DNA of 64,000 bases from Mucilaginibacter sp. SMC90 (GTDB lineage Bacteria; Bacteroidota; Bacteroidia; Sphingobacteriales; Sphingobacteriaceae). Position 1 is the stretch's first letter. Every line of letters begins with the position of its first letter. The notes under the pieces were generated by a model. The model did no database searches. It was not told where the DNA came from and was given only the letters and a program-made list of their open reading frames with translations. The stretch is from the NCBI RefSeq assembly GCF_022811725.1, contig NZ_CP094527.1:5146001-5210000 (forward strand), given 5' to 3'. The position numbers and the translations under genes were made by a program. Positions 15,104 through 24,556 of this stretch are shown in pieces.

Positions 15104-18100
15104 AACATCTCGTCTTTAACTTTATCTGCAATACCACCCGCGATATCAGAAATGCTGATTTCAGGATAAGTAACTTTAATATCATCTGTTTTAACATCAA
15201 ACGGCTCGCCGTCTTTATAATGGATTGGTAGCGAAACCTTCACCTGCAAATCGGGGCCATAACTAAATGATGCCAGGTTCTTGGTCCATTCTTTTGAAAT
15301 ATCGGTAACCCAAAGATCAAGCTCGGCTTTAATGAAAGCGTTTACATCAAATGTGAACTTAGGATGCACCTCTATCTCGCCCAAAGCATTAAACTCAAAT
15401 CCGGTTGTTGGCGACCATGCCAGATCCGCAGCGGCACTTGCCTCTCCCTCCAAGCCCAAACCACCTACTATTTGGATGCCACCTGTAACACTGGCAGGCC
15501 CAATGCTCAAACCAATACCCAGTGCAGCTTTTAGCTTTAAACCAGCATGTGCCGGGATCACAAATTTTGCCCCGCCGCTGATCCGTGTATTTTCGGGATG
15601 TGAAGGGTTAAATTCTATTTGTCCAAAAACATCCTTCAACTGACCGGGGCCTACTGCGGCATCGAAATCAAGACCGCCATCAATAGTGGCCACAATGCCT
15701 ATGCTTTTTGGCCCAAGCGGGATAGCAAATATTGGGATCTGGATGGTTGGTACTTTAAAAAGCTCTTTATTGATGCTCTTTTTAGGGAAAACATCAACTG
15801 CTGAAGGAAGATCCAAACGGCCAACAACTTCAATTTCGCCGGCCGGGGTTACCCTCACACTTGCCGAAGCCTGCAGCCAGTCGGTAACTTTAAGTGTTAA
15901 TTTACCCGAGCCGTAAGCGGTAAATTTATCACCCGCCGGGCCTGATGGCGTACCATCGGCAGCTATAGCGCGATTGGTTGCACCAACCATTACCTCGCCC
16001 GATACCCTGTCAGCAGCGTAAGATGCTTTGCCTTCTATAGTCAGCGCGCCATCGTCATAAGAAATTGACAGCTCAGTATTGATCTTCGGAATTTTAGGGA
16101 TCGCCTTACCGTTGGCTTTTACATGGTAGATTTCGTCCGGCCCGCGGGTAACTTCCACACTACCGCTACCGCTTTGGATGCCCGGCATATTTTCATCAAG
16201 AACAAAGCTGCCCCCGATAACCAATGTTTCATTAGCGTAACTAACGTGGATCTCGGCGCTCTTTACCCCTTTAATATCCGGTTCGGCAGTACCTGTAGCT
16301 GTGAACTCCTTGTTTGCATAAGCTATATTGATGTGGGCCGATTTGATCCCCTTTATCTTATTGGGGCCAATTCCTATCTCACCGGTAGCTGATAAACCTC
16401 CGCCTTCGCCGCTTTCACCCGGCTTAACATAATCAACTGTGATACGGGCTGGATTAAAGGTTTTAGAGTCGAAGTCAAATGAACCACCCAATGCGAAAGC
16501 ACCCGACGTACCTGCCTTTGCGTGTACTTCTCCCTTTCCAAGCTTTTGGATCTCAAAGTTCATGTTACCATCAAGCGTCAAACCCGAATCGCTCAAAGTA
16601 ATACCGAGAGATGTATCTGTAATTTTAAACGGTGGAGGCAAACTGATCTCGCCGCCGTCAAAAACCTTTCTTATGCCTATGCCATTGCCATCAACAACAA
16701 TGTCGATATCCGCTTTATCGATGAGCGGAATAGTAGTGTGAACCTTGCCTTTTGCTTCAAGTTCACCATCATCGCTAAATTCAGCCGTTAACAGTTGAAC
16801 CGGACTTAAAGCCTTAACTCTCGGCCGCAGTTTATCTAAAATATCCTGTCTCGAAATAAAGCCGCCGTATACCCCCGGAATAGCATTTATTGCAAACGTA
16901 TCTGTGATTCTATCAGCAATCTTGCTGGTTTTAAACATAGTTACCGTTATCGTACCAGCGCCCCCCTGCTGCATAATATCGGTTTGGGGGTCATAGCTAA
17001 TTGAATCGATATTAGCGGTATATTTTTTTGTATTTTGAAGTTGAAACGGCCCCTTTTTTTTCATTTTAACAGCCCGGCCTCTCCGTTCGTTAAAAAAAAG
17101 GTGTACATGATTTGTATCCACAAGTTCCTTCAGGTACTTATCATCCTTGCCCGGTACCAGGAAACGCATTCCGTTAAGATGCAGGCCTTTTTGTATATCG
17201 GAAAGCGAGTATTTATCAGTATCAGCTACAGTATCTGGCGTTCCCTTTTTTGTTATGTTCGCAGCTGTTATACTATAGTTCTGTTTTACTCCGTCTAAAG
17301 TAACTCCTTTTACACTCTCAGGGTCTTTTTCTTTCTCAACTTTTAAAGTCTCCTTTATGGCGTTTTCTATGGCCGCCTCGATTTTAGGCCCTGACGCGCC
17401 ATTTATCTTTTGGGATAAAAGCCATAAGTTACCGATATCGGTATCTGCACCCCCAAGTTGTAATTCAACTTTATGATCAACCTGAAACTCATGTTTCTGA
17501 CCGGTGCGCCGCCAATCAGGCCTGACCGACCGAGTACGGATTTGATCGGGATTGCCAAACAGGATACCGCCGCTTGGGTTAGTTATCGAAACCATGAAAT
17601 AAGTGTTGTTACCTGCCGGAGATGTTCCCCCATTTGGCAATTCGGTCTTTTTCAGATTATTAAACTTTTCATTAAACCCGCCATCTGTTGCGGCCTTCTC
17701 CTCCCATTTAGTTAAGTGTTCACCGCTTCTTTTAGTGTATTTAAATGGATAATCGCTTTTTGATGGCATCATATCGTATTTAAAACCGGGAATCTCTATT
17801 TTTTCAACTTTTATCGTTTTATTCTTCTTATCGATCTTCGCTTCGCCTGTATGCGGTTTCCCCTTTCCGGCGCTACCGTCCGATACGCCCATTTCCGCCC
17901 GCTGAATAATCCCTTTCTTTTTAACCCCATTACCACCCTGTTGCACGGTATGTGTTACCTCATGCGCCAATAAATGCTGCCCCGATTGACTTTGCGGATC
18001 ATATTTACCTGCACCGAAATAAATATCGTTACCATGCGTAAATGCCTGAGCCTGTAAATCATTACTTAAACCAGCAGCCTCGCTGTTATTGTGGATACGC

Positions 18101-18651
18101 ACACCGGTCAGATCTGCTCCCATGGCACCTTCCATTTCCTCGCGGGTATTTGCTGGCAGCGGTTCGCCGCCCCCTTTGCTGTCTTCAATTTTTTGCTGGG
18201 TTTGCGGAGATACATCCGGTACGGCAGATTGGCCGCTTCGCTTTAGTGTATTACCCTCGTTAGGATCGCCGTCGCTTTCAAAAATGGGGCGGCGTTGCAA
18301 CTCTTTATCTGCTCCGTTCTGTTCTTTTTCCTGTTTATCGTCTTTTTTATCTTCTTTTTTTTGTAAGCTATTAGCACTGGATATGGCCGGGGCAGTCACC
18401 GGAGTTGGTTTAGGTTGATTGATATGTTGCACAACCTTATCGGCAACGTGGTCGGCCTGCCGTTCAAAATGATCGCCTGGTTCATTAACCGTCATTTTAC
18501 GCTGAACCTGGTTACCTTCAAAAAAAGGAGATTCCGGGGCCCTGTCGGTATTGTGCCCGGCTGAGAAAAACGCATCTTTTCCAGCAGACTGCCGGTTGGC
18601 AGGCTGGTTTTGTTTGGTATTTGCAGGTGCGGCCTTTTGAGGTGTTTTCAT
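15100..18651 (-). CDS. Large DUF4157 eCIS-associated protein with HNH-like motif, candidate effector, 1183 aa
   Basis: I start at the ATG at 18651, which overlaps the upstream stop as ATGA; a TTG lies two codons earlier. Residues 1-140 are polar. DUF4157 spans about 155-240 and ends LLAHEVTHTVQQ (HExxH). At about 387-413 comes HEFQVDHKVELQLGG followed by GNLWLL, resembling the beta-beta-alpha core of HNH-type nucleases. From about 560 on, the protein is a long run of beta-rich repeats (for example IKGIKSAHINIAYAN / IKGVKSAEIHVSYAN), with a glycine-rich region and a final hydrophilic tail. DUF4157 is an established marker of eCIS toxins. An HNH nuclease effector is my reading; the C-terminal 600 residues are unlike known small toxins and might aid translocation. 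Confidence 0.75.
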   Translation of the reverse strand: MKTPQKAAPANTKQNQPANRQSAGKDAFFSAGHNTDRAPESPFFEGNQVQRKMTVNEPGDHFERQADHVADKVVQHINQPKPTPVTAPAISSANSLQKKEDKKDDKQEKEQNGADKELQRRPIFESDGDPNEGNTLKRSGQSAVPDVSPQTQQKIEDSKGGGEPLPANTREEMEGAMGADLTGVRIHNNSEAAGLSNDLQAQAFTHGNDIYFGAGKYDPQSQSGQHLLAHEVTHTVQQGGNGVKKKGIIQRAEMGVSDGSAGKGKPHTGEAKIDKKNKTIKVEKIEIPGFKYDMMPSKSDYPFKYTKRSGEHLTKWEEKAATDGGFNEKFNNLKKTELPNGGTSPAGNNTYFMVSITNPSGGILFGNPDQIRTRSVRPDWRRTGQKHEFQVDHKVELQLGGADTDIGNLWLLSQKINGASGPKIEAAIENAIKETLKVEKEKDPESVKGVTLDGVKQNYSITAANITKKGTPDTVADTDKYSLSDIQKGLHLNGMRFLVPGKDDKYLKELVDTNHVHLFFNERRGRAVKMKKKGPFQLQNTKKYTANIDSISYDPQTDIMQQGGAGTITVTMFKTSKIADRITDTFAINAIPGVYGGFISRQDILDKLRPRVKALSPVQLLTAEFSDDGELEAKGKVHTTIPLIDKADIDIVVDGNGIGIRKVFDGGEISLPPPFKITDTSLGITLSDSGLTLDGNMNFEIQKLGKGEVHAKAGTSGAFALGGSFDFDSKTFNPARITVDYVKPGESGEGGGLSATGEIGIGPNKIKGIKSAHINIAYANKEFTATGTAEPDIKGVKSAEIHVSYANETLVIGGSFVLDENMPGIQSGSGSVEVTRGPDEIYHVKANGKAIPKIPKINTELSISYDDGALTIEGKASYAADRVSGEVMVGATNRAIAADGTPSGPAGDKFTAYGSGKLTLKVTDWLQASASVRVTPAGEIEVVGRLDLPSAVDVFPKKSINKELFKVPTIQIPIFAIPLGPKSIGIVATIDGGLDFDAAVGPGQLKDVFGQIEFNPSHPENTRISGGAKFVIPAHAGLKLKAALGIGLSIGPASVTGGIQIVGGLGLEGEASAAADLAWSPTTGFEFNALGEIEVHPKFTFDVNAFIKAELDLWVTDISKEWTKNLASFSYGPDLQVKVSLPIHYKDGEPFDVKTDDIKVTYPEISISDIAGGIADKVKDEML

Positions 18652-20105
18652 TGCCAATCCACATAAAAAGGTTCATCCATCCAGGGCAGTTTGATCACGC
18701 CAATACCCCACGGCAACGATGAAAGCAGGATATCCAGATCCTTGTGCTCCACAATAAGGCGCACAGGCCGTTCAGCCTCTGTAAGTTTCCCGTTGCGCAT
18801 TAAAAAGCCCTGACGCAAACCGCCCGGCGATGTATTTTTTAATGCCTTCCAATATTTCACAACTGTGCGGAGCATATTTTCACCCTCCTCAAGCATACGC
18901 TGCGGTATTTCAATTTCGCGTTCTAATGGTTCTCCGGCAGGCCACTGGCATAAAAACTTTTCGAAATACATATCGTACTCAAAAGCATTTAAGTTACCGG
19001 TACCTAAATAGTGAAGCAGATGCACTGCGAGCTGCCTTGCAGACAGGTCAACAAAGCCGTTATCCTGTAGCAAGCCAAAATCTTTAAAAAAATATTCCAG
19101 GAAAGGATGCAGAATAACTAAACCGGCCTGATTGATAAAGGTGCCGGCAATTTCCTCTGCTTTAGCTATTTCAGGGGTATTATCAGGTGTTGCAATCGGT
19201 TTATCTTTGTTAGGGGCCGGTGTGCTGTATGCTAAACGGATAGCTTTATCGGCAATTTGAATAAGACCACCTGCAGATATTAGTGTAGTGGCATTTATTT
19301 CTTGAGCAAACAACACAGAGATATCTTTCAATGCCGTGCCGCGGGGGAGTTCAGGACTGCCGCGGCGTAAGTAAATCATCAGCAATAGCTTCTCAATAAC
19401 ATATCCGGCACCATTTAACTCATTTAAAAAAGTATCCTGATTACCTTTTATCAACCGATCATTTAACAAGCTCCGAATTTCGGCAGCAATGCTATCAAGC
19501 TTTACTTGCAACTCAATAACCTCTAACCCAATTATAGCAGCTACAAGCTTTTTAATAAACACCAAAGTGAACTGACTAAATAACCTGTTTAAAACAACCT
19601 GCGACCCTTTAAACAGATCGGCAAACTTCAGCTTGTAAGGGCCATTATTTACCAGGAGCCTTGATAGCTTATCAAGCCAAATAGCCTCCTGTTGCAGCCA
19701 TTCTGCAGAAGAAACAACATACCAAGGGAGCCTGCCGTTATTCAGAAAATAAACAAATACATTAAAGGCCCGCTGTTCTTCAGAAAGTAACGAATGGCTA
19801 ATATGATCAGGTTCGTCAACACTGGGCAGCATATAAGAGTTGACAACAGGTTCAAGTACTTTTGACAATTTCTCTTGCAGTTGTTCAAAAACATCTTCCA
19901 GTTTACCCTTTCCTAAATCAAGATCAATCTTATCTATCAAAACATGGTCAGGTACATCCATGCTATCCAATAGTTGCTCTAACTTTTCAAGCAGCACTTG
20001 TTCAAAGTATTGCACTGCATCATCCTGCACCTTTCGGGCAGAGCTACGGTGCGGCACTTCGATGTCAAGTACCAGCTTATGGATAATATGTATATTGCCT
20101 GCCAT
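18648..20105 (-). CDS. Contractile injection system tape-measure-type protein, 485 aa
   Basis: The N-terminus (HIIHKLVLDIEVPHRSSARKVQDD) matches the start of the CIS tape-measure family described for eCIS clusters (CIS_TMP, Afp14 position). The remainder is helical and Leu/Ile-rich, with a C-terminal segment around LPWGIGVIKLPWMDEPFYVDWQ that is typical of the family. It has no signal peptide. It lies between the fibre/surface protein and the DUF4157 effector gene, the usual Afp14 place. Tape-measure proteins set sheath and tube length. The assignment rests on the N- and C-terminal resemblance and position. Confidence 0.75.
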   Translation of the reverse strand: MAGNIHIIHKLVLDIEVPHRSSARKVQDDAVQYFEQVLLEKLEQLLDSMDVPDHVLIDKIDLDLGKGKLEDVFEQLQEKLSKVLEPVVNSYMLPSVDEPDHISHSLLSEEQRAFNVFVYFLNNGRLPWYVVSSAEWLQQEAIWLDKLSRLLVNNGPYKLKFADLFKGSQVVLNRLFSQFTLVFIKKLVAAIIGLEVIELQVKLDSIAAEIRSLLNDRLIKGNQDTFLNELNGAGYVIEKLLLMIYLRRGSPELPRGTALKDISVLFAQEINATTLISAGGLIQIADKAIRLAYSTPAPNKDKPIATPDNTPEIAKAEEIAGTFINQAGLVILHPFLEYFFKDFGLLQDNGFVDLSARQLAVHLLHYLGTGNLNAFEYDMYFEKFLCQWPAGEPLEREIEIPQRMLEEGENMLRTVVKYWKALKNTSPGGLRQGFLMRNGKLTEAERPVRLIVEHKDLDILLSSLPWGIGVIKLPWMDEPFYVDWQ

Positions 20106-20113
20106 AGCTCATA

Positions 20114-23100
20114 TTACTTTACAGTACCCGGATCAGTTGTACCCGGATCTTTTTTGATAACCTTCGGATCTATCTTTGGTGCTTCCGTAGCAGTTGTACC
20201 AAGATCTTTCTTAATAATGGTCGGATCTATTTTAGGCGTTACCGGCGGTGTAGCCGCTGGTATTACCGCAGGATTGGCTTTAATAGTAGTAGCATCTGCC
20301 TTCGGCGTTGCAGCTGGAGTGGCTGCCGGTGTAGCAGCTGGTGTTACTGCAGGGTTAGCTTTAATCGTAGTTGTATCCACCTTCGGTGTTACAGGCGTTG
20401 CTGCTGGTGTCGGAGTTACAGATGGTGTTACCCCCGGCGTTTCCTTAATAACTACTGGTGGCACCGTAGTAGTTGTTGGCGGCGTAGTAATTACCGGTGG
20501 TTTGGTAACTACCGGAGGCACAGTAGTAGAAACCGGTGGTGTAGTAACCACAGGAGGCACGGTAGTTGTTACCGGCGGTGTAGTCACTACCGGCGGAATA
20601 GTTGTAACTATTGGCGGATTAGTAATTACAGGCGGTAAGTGGGTAATTATCGGCGTAGTGGTTGTAGGAGGTAAAGCAACAGGCGGAGTAGGTGTATATA
20701 CAGCCCGGCATTTATCAAACTTACCATTTATAGCTATCAGCGTAATAACCGTGTTGCGGCCACGAGGGAACTGGCGCATATCAAATACTTTTACTGTATT
20801 TACGTCGCTGCTGGTGGTACCATCGTCAAATGTCCAGGTAAATTTAAAACTACCCGGATTAGGTGTTTTGTTGGTTAAGGTAACTGTGGCAGCGGCTTTT
20901 TCATTATCCATAGTCACTTTATAATCAAACAAAGCCTGTGGATGCTCATGGATAATCAACGAACAATCTGCAACGGGTTTGCCGTTTACCATAAAGTCAT
21001 TGATGGTAGTATCATATGGACCCTTTGACGGGTCGACAACCCACTGGCTACCCAGTAGTTTCACGGCGTCGCCTGCTATTTTTGAGGTAATAACTCCGTT
21101 TGCAGGCTGCACAGTTGTAAAGTTTATATTGCCTCCGTCCGAACAAACTTCGCTGGCGGCCAGCTTCAATCCTACCGGTTCTTCAGGAATTTGTACAGTT
21201 ATTCCAATAGATTGTGTATCGGTACAATCATGGTTATTGGCAGACAGCGTGAAAGTGAGCTTACCATCAGGGAATTTTTGGCGAAGATCTGCATACAGAT
21301 AAGAAATGCTGTCATCCGGTGCGGCAAGGTTAGGGTGTACCTGCCCGTCGGGCATTGTCCAGGTGTAGGCAAATGTATCGCCTGTTGCCTGGTTGGTTTT
21401 TGCAGATAGCTTAACGGTGACACCTGCTGCCGCCGGATCATTAGTTGCCTGGGCTGCCGGTGTTACCGCAGGATGTTTAAATACAGTAATTGTACAGTCA
21501 GTCGGCTGATCATTTACTGTAAATTTGATTTGCTGGCCAAATGTTCCGTCTTTAACCTTTGTTGTATCAAAGTAGTTCACCGCATCTTTAGTTACAACGG
21601 TAGCCTCAAAACCAGCTGCGGCTTTAATAACTCCATCGGCCGGGCTTACTTTAAATTGCAGCAGGCCTTCGTCTGAGCAGGCTACTGCTTTAGGTAAGCT
21701 GAGCCCTACCTGTGGCTTAGGCATAATGAATGCCACCGGCGGACAATCAGAGCAACACATATACGGCAGGCAGAAATCAGCAAACACAATATCCTCCGGC
21801 ACATCGGGGTTAGCGGCCACAGCCCTTATTTTACCAAGGTCAACCGCCAAGGCCTGGGTTTTACTGATAACATCGGCCTCAATGGTTGGCGTATATTTAC
21901 GGGGCGACTGTACCTGGTAAAATTTTACAGCGGCAGCGATATCATCAAAATCAGCATTCTTAGCTATAAAGGTCATCGCGTCGGCGTCATTCGCAAAGCC
22001 TTTTACAAACTGGGGGTTAGCCTGAAGCACTTTTAATCGGTCATCAAGCGGAATCTTAGTTGGAGGAACCGGGTTAGGCTTAGTCATGGTAGTGGCATAA
22101 ACCATTACAAAAGTGCCGCCGGCAGGTACACCAGCAAGATGTTCCAACCCGGTGTGATTTGCAGCATAAGCCGAAAAAGTAAGCTGGGCCAGCAGTTTGG
22201 CCTTACGATCCTGAATTTCCTTTAATATTACAGCAAGCGCCTGACCTGCACAGCAATTTTCAGATAAACGCCACAATTGCAGTTCATAATCATCTTCGTA
22301 CCCCTTGCGTACATAATCTGTTTTGGCAAATATCAAACGGCTTTTTTGCGTTGCTGTTTTTACCTCGTTACACAGGTCATCTATCCTTGCCGAAAAATTA
22401 TCAATGGTGTCATCGTCAATATCAACCAACCTGTCTGGCAGCCACTGGCTGATATTACGGGTACCTGCAATTACACGTACAGGGATATCAACAGCAATGG
22501 CTTGTTCATACGAGCCTGTTGCAGATGTATCGATGGTTTTGCCGGCAGCATCAGCATAATCTGAAATGCTTACAGCCGATCCCTGGCGACGGATCTGATC
22601 TAAATACGAACCGATACTATCCTTTGCTATGTTAATGTTGTTATCTACCGCGTTTATACCGCCATTGATCACGATTTTATTGATACTTCTGTTAACAGCA
22701 AGTTCATTAGTTACCTGCATCCGGGCCCCTGTTATTGTATCTGCTGTATCTGCTGCTTTGGCCGCCGCCATTTTCATCTTGGGTACTGCTGTTTCTTTTA
22801 CAATTGCCTCATCGTTAGCTAATGACAATGTTTGCTGAGCAGCCTGGGCCCTGATCTCGTCAGCGAGTACGTAGCCTGTTTTGGTATCAAAGCTGGAAAA
22901 GAACTTGCTTACATCGCTGTAAAGGCAGTTTTGTTCGGCCTGAAAAGCCCTCAACGTAGCTTCCAGGTCATTAAACTGGCAGGCATAATCATCTATATTA
23001 ATATCGCTAAGTGTTACATCGCCCAGCCTGATAGCAACTGCATCAAAAGGTAAATTTGAATCCTGCCTGATCTTATCTACCGCGGCAAGCGCTTCTGTAT

Positions 23101-24538
23101 ACTTTTTACCGATATGCCCTTCTATCCTGAAAAAGTTATTGGAGTCAATTGAATAACTCAGCGGATTTACGACGGCATCATTAGCCGGAGAATAAGCCGA
23201 AGCATTATACCCCAGGATCAGCTTATCGGTACCCTGCAGCCAGCGGCCATAACTCCATTTCTGAGCTAAACTGACCGGATTGCCGTAATAAAAAGGAATA
23301 GCCCTTGCCTCTAAAGGTTTACTGTTATCAGTAGATGGTGTTATTTTCACCACCGGGCTTGCAGGCAGCGAAAACCCGCTACTCATCACATTCAACCTAT
23401 CCAATAAATTAAGGGCAATATTCAGTTTATCTTTATTGGCACTTATTGCCGGCGAAGCATAAAATTTATGGCGATACGGCGTAGGCTTGGCCGTTGGCGT
23501 TGTATTCAATGCCCCCAACATGATATGTTTTGGAAAGGCGTAAATATTAGGACAGCATTGATAAATAATATCCGAAAGAAGTGCACGTAACTCGTTATAC
23601 CCGGTTAGCAGGTCCTTATAAAAATCGTACAGGTATTGGGCCTGCATGGGCGTTGTAGCTTTGCTTAGCGTAGTATTTATATTGGCAACAATACTGGTAA
23701 TGGGATAAACGGATTGCGGATCGAGCGCAAATTTGAATGTATTGTAGAGGGATTGCACCGCGGTTGACAAACCATTTGCGCCAGTATTTGCTATACTTGA
23801 AAAAGCCGACGTAAGTGCCGAAGATGAAGCCGTAGTTTGTGTGTTAAAAAACACCCTTTTGGCAGCCAATACCGGGGCATCAAAATAGGCATTGTAAGCG
23901 TTGAAGTATTTTTTGTAGATATCATCATAAATAACCTCCGAACCGGTTTGTTCAATGATCTGGTTCATATCGGCCTGAGATACCAGCAATACTTTGGGTC
24001 TGGCCACCTGCTTGCGCCCCTGGTTATCGCAGTCAATGGCTGTACAGGCGTCGGGATCTTTAGAGTAATACTCAAGGTAAAGCAAACCGTACATCTCAGT
24101 CAGATCTTTTGTTGCTTTCGATTTAAAATCAGTTAAAGCAAAGCTATCAACCGGGAAAGCGCCTTTATCATCGGGTGTAACCAGCTCCCACAAAGCCATT
24201 TGCGCAGCATCCGTACCCAAAGGATAAAATGGAGGGTATTTGATAAGCGAATTATCATACGCCCTGAAATTTTTATACGTTGTTTCGGGCATATAAAGCA
24301 AATCGCCATCGGTAGTTACGCCACAACCTTTGCCTATAGTTATGCCGTTGGCATCACCTTTAAAGCTAAGGCCGCAAACCAAACCAACACCAATTAAACA
24401 GGTACGGGTAAGGCGCTGCTGATCTTCAAAAAACTCTACAATATCATTCAGCTGTTTGGCTGTAAGCACCTGGCTGTCAACAAAAGAGTTATACTCTAAA
24501 GTTATATCGGTGAGCTTTATATTGGTTACTGGAGGCAT
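20114..24538 (-). CDS. eCIS large structural/surface protein with PKD-like domains and Thr/Pro stalk, 1474 aa
   Basis: The N-terminal ~950 residues are an alpha/beta region starting ITLEYNSFVDSQVLTAKQLND, containing Cys-rich stretches (LPYMCCSDCPPV). Two similar ~190-residue halves with PKD-like beta-sandwiches follow (VGLSLPKAVACSDEG and VGLKLAASEVCSDGG; TFAYTWTMPDG and SFKFTWTFDDG). The last ~190 residues are Pro/Thr/Val/Ala-rich tandem repeats. There is no signal peptide, in keeping with cytoplasmic eCIS assembly. It takes the place of the Afp13 fibre gene between the Afp12-like baseplate gene and the tape-measure gene. I infer a receptor-binding or anchoring role. Confidence 0.7.
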   Translation of the reverse strand: MPPVTNIKLTDITLEYNSFVDSQVLTAKQLNDIVEFFEDQQRLTRTCLIGVGLVCGLSFKGDANGITIGKGCGVTTDGDLLYMPETTYKNFRAYDNSLIKYPPFYPLGTDAAQMALWELVTPDDKGAFPVDSFALTDFKSKATKDLTEMYGLLYLEYYSKDPDACTAIDCDNQGRKQVARPKVLLVSQADMNQIIEQTGSEVIYDDIYKKYFNAYNAYFDAPVLAAKRVFFNTQTTASSSALTSAFSSIANTGANGLSTAVQSLYNTFKFALDPQSVYPITSIVANINTTLSKATTPMQAQYLYDFYKDLLTGYNELRALLSDIIYQCCPNIYAFPKHIMLGALNTTPTAKPTPYRHKFYASPAISANKDKLNIALNLLDRLNVMSSGFSLPASPVVKITPSTDNSKPLEARAIPFYYGNPVSLAQKWSYGRWLQGTDKLILGYNASAYSPANDAVVNPLSYSIDSNNFFRIEGHIGKKYTEALAAVDKIRQDSNLPFDAVAIRLGDVTLSDINIDDYACQFNDLEATLRAFQAEQNCLYSDVSKFFSSFDTKTGYVLADEIRAQAAQQTLSLANDEAIVKETAVPKMKMAAAKAADTADTITGARMQVTNELAVNRSINKIVINGGINAVDNNINIAKDSIGSYLDQIRRQGSAVSISDYADAAGKTIDTSATGSYEQAIAVDIPVRVIAGTRNISQWLPDRLVDIDDDTIDNFSARIDDLCNEVKTATQKSRLIFAKTDYVRKGYEDDYELQLWRLSENCCAGQALAVILKEIQDRKAKLLAQLTFSAYAANHTGLEHLAGVPAGGTFVMVYATTMTKPNPVPPTKIPLDDRLKVLQANPQFVKGFANDADAMTFIAKNADFDDIAAAVKFYQVQSPRKYTPTIEADVISKTQALAVDLGKIRAVAANPDVPEDIVFADFCLPYMCCSDCPPVAFIMPKPQVGLSLPKAVACSDEGLLQFKVSPADGVIKAAAGFEATVVTKDAVNYFDTTKVKDGTFGQQIKFTVNDQPTDCTITVFKHPAVTPAAQATNDPAAAGVTVKLSAKTNQATGDTFAYTWTMPDGQVHPNLAAPDDSISYLYADLRQKFPDGKLTFTLSANNHDCTDTQSIGITVQIPEEPVGLKLAASEVCSDGGNINFTTVQPANGVITSKIAGDAVKLLGSQWVVDPSKGPYDTTINDFMVNGKPVADCSLIIHEHPQALFDYKVTMDNEKAAATVTLTNKTPNPGSFKFTWTFDDGTTSSDVNTVKVFDMRQFPRGRNTVITLIAINGKFDKCRAVYTPTPPVALPPTTTTPIITHLPPVITNPPIVTTIPPVVTTPPVTTTVPPVVTTPPVSTTVPPVVTKPPVITTPPTTTTVPPVVIKETPGVTPSVTPTPAATPVTPKVDTTTIKANPAVTPAATPAATPAATPKADATTIKANPAVIPAATPPVTPKIDPTIIKKDLGTTATEAPKIDPKVIKKDPGTTDPGTVK
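20130..20700. repeat. Thr/Pro- and Ala/Pro-rich tandem repeat tract
   Basis: It encodes the tail of the 1474-aa protein: first TTPPVTTTVPPVV-type units, then ATPAATPAATP units with TIKANPAV phrases, then three K(I/V)IKKD(L/P)GTT-type units at the very end. The DNA shows matching GGTGGT/GTAGTA-like repeats. A 308-residue open frame on the plus strand (19998-20924) is a by-product. Confidence 0.85.
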
Positions 24539-24556
24539 GGCTTTATCATTTAGGTT

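Noticed and set aside
19998..20924. 308-codon plus-strand frame, Gly/Val/Thr-rich
   Set aside because: It is the complement of the Thr/Pro repeat tract of the 1474-aa protein and crosses a real gene boundary.
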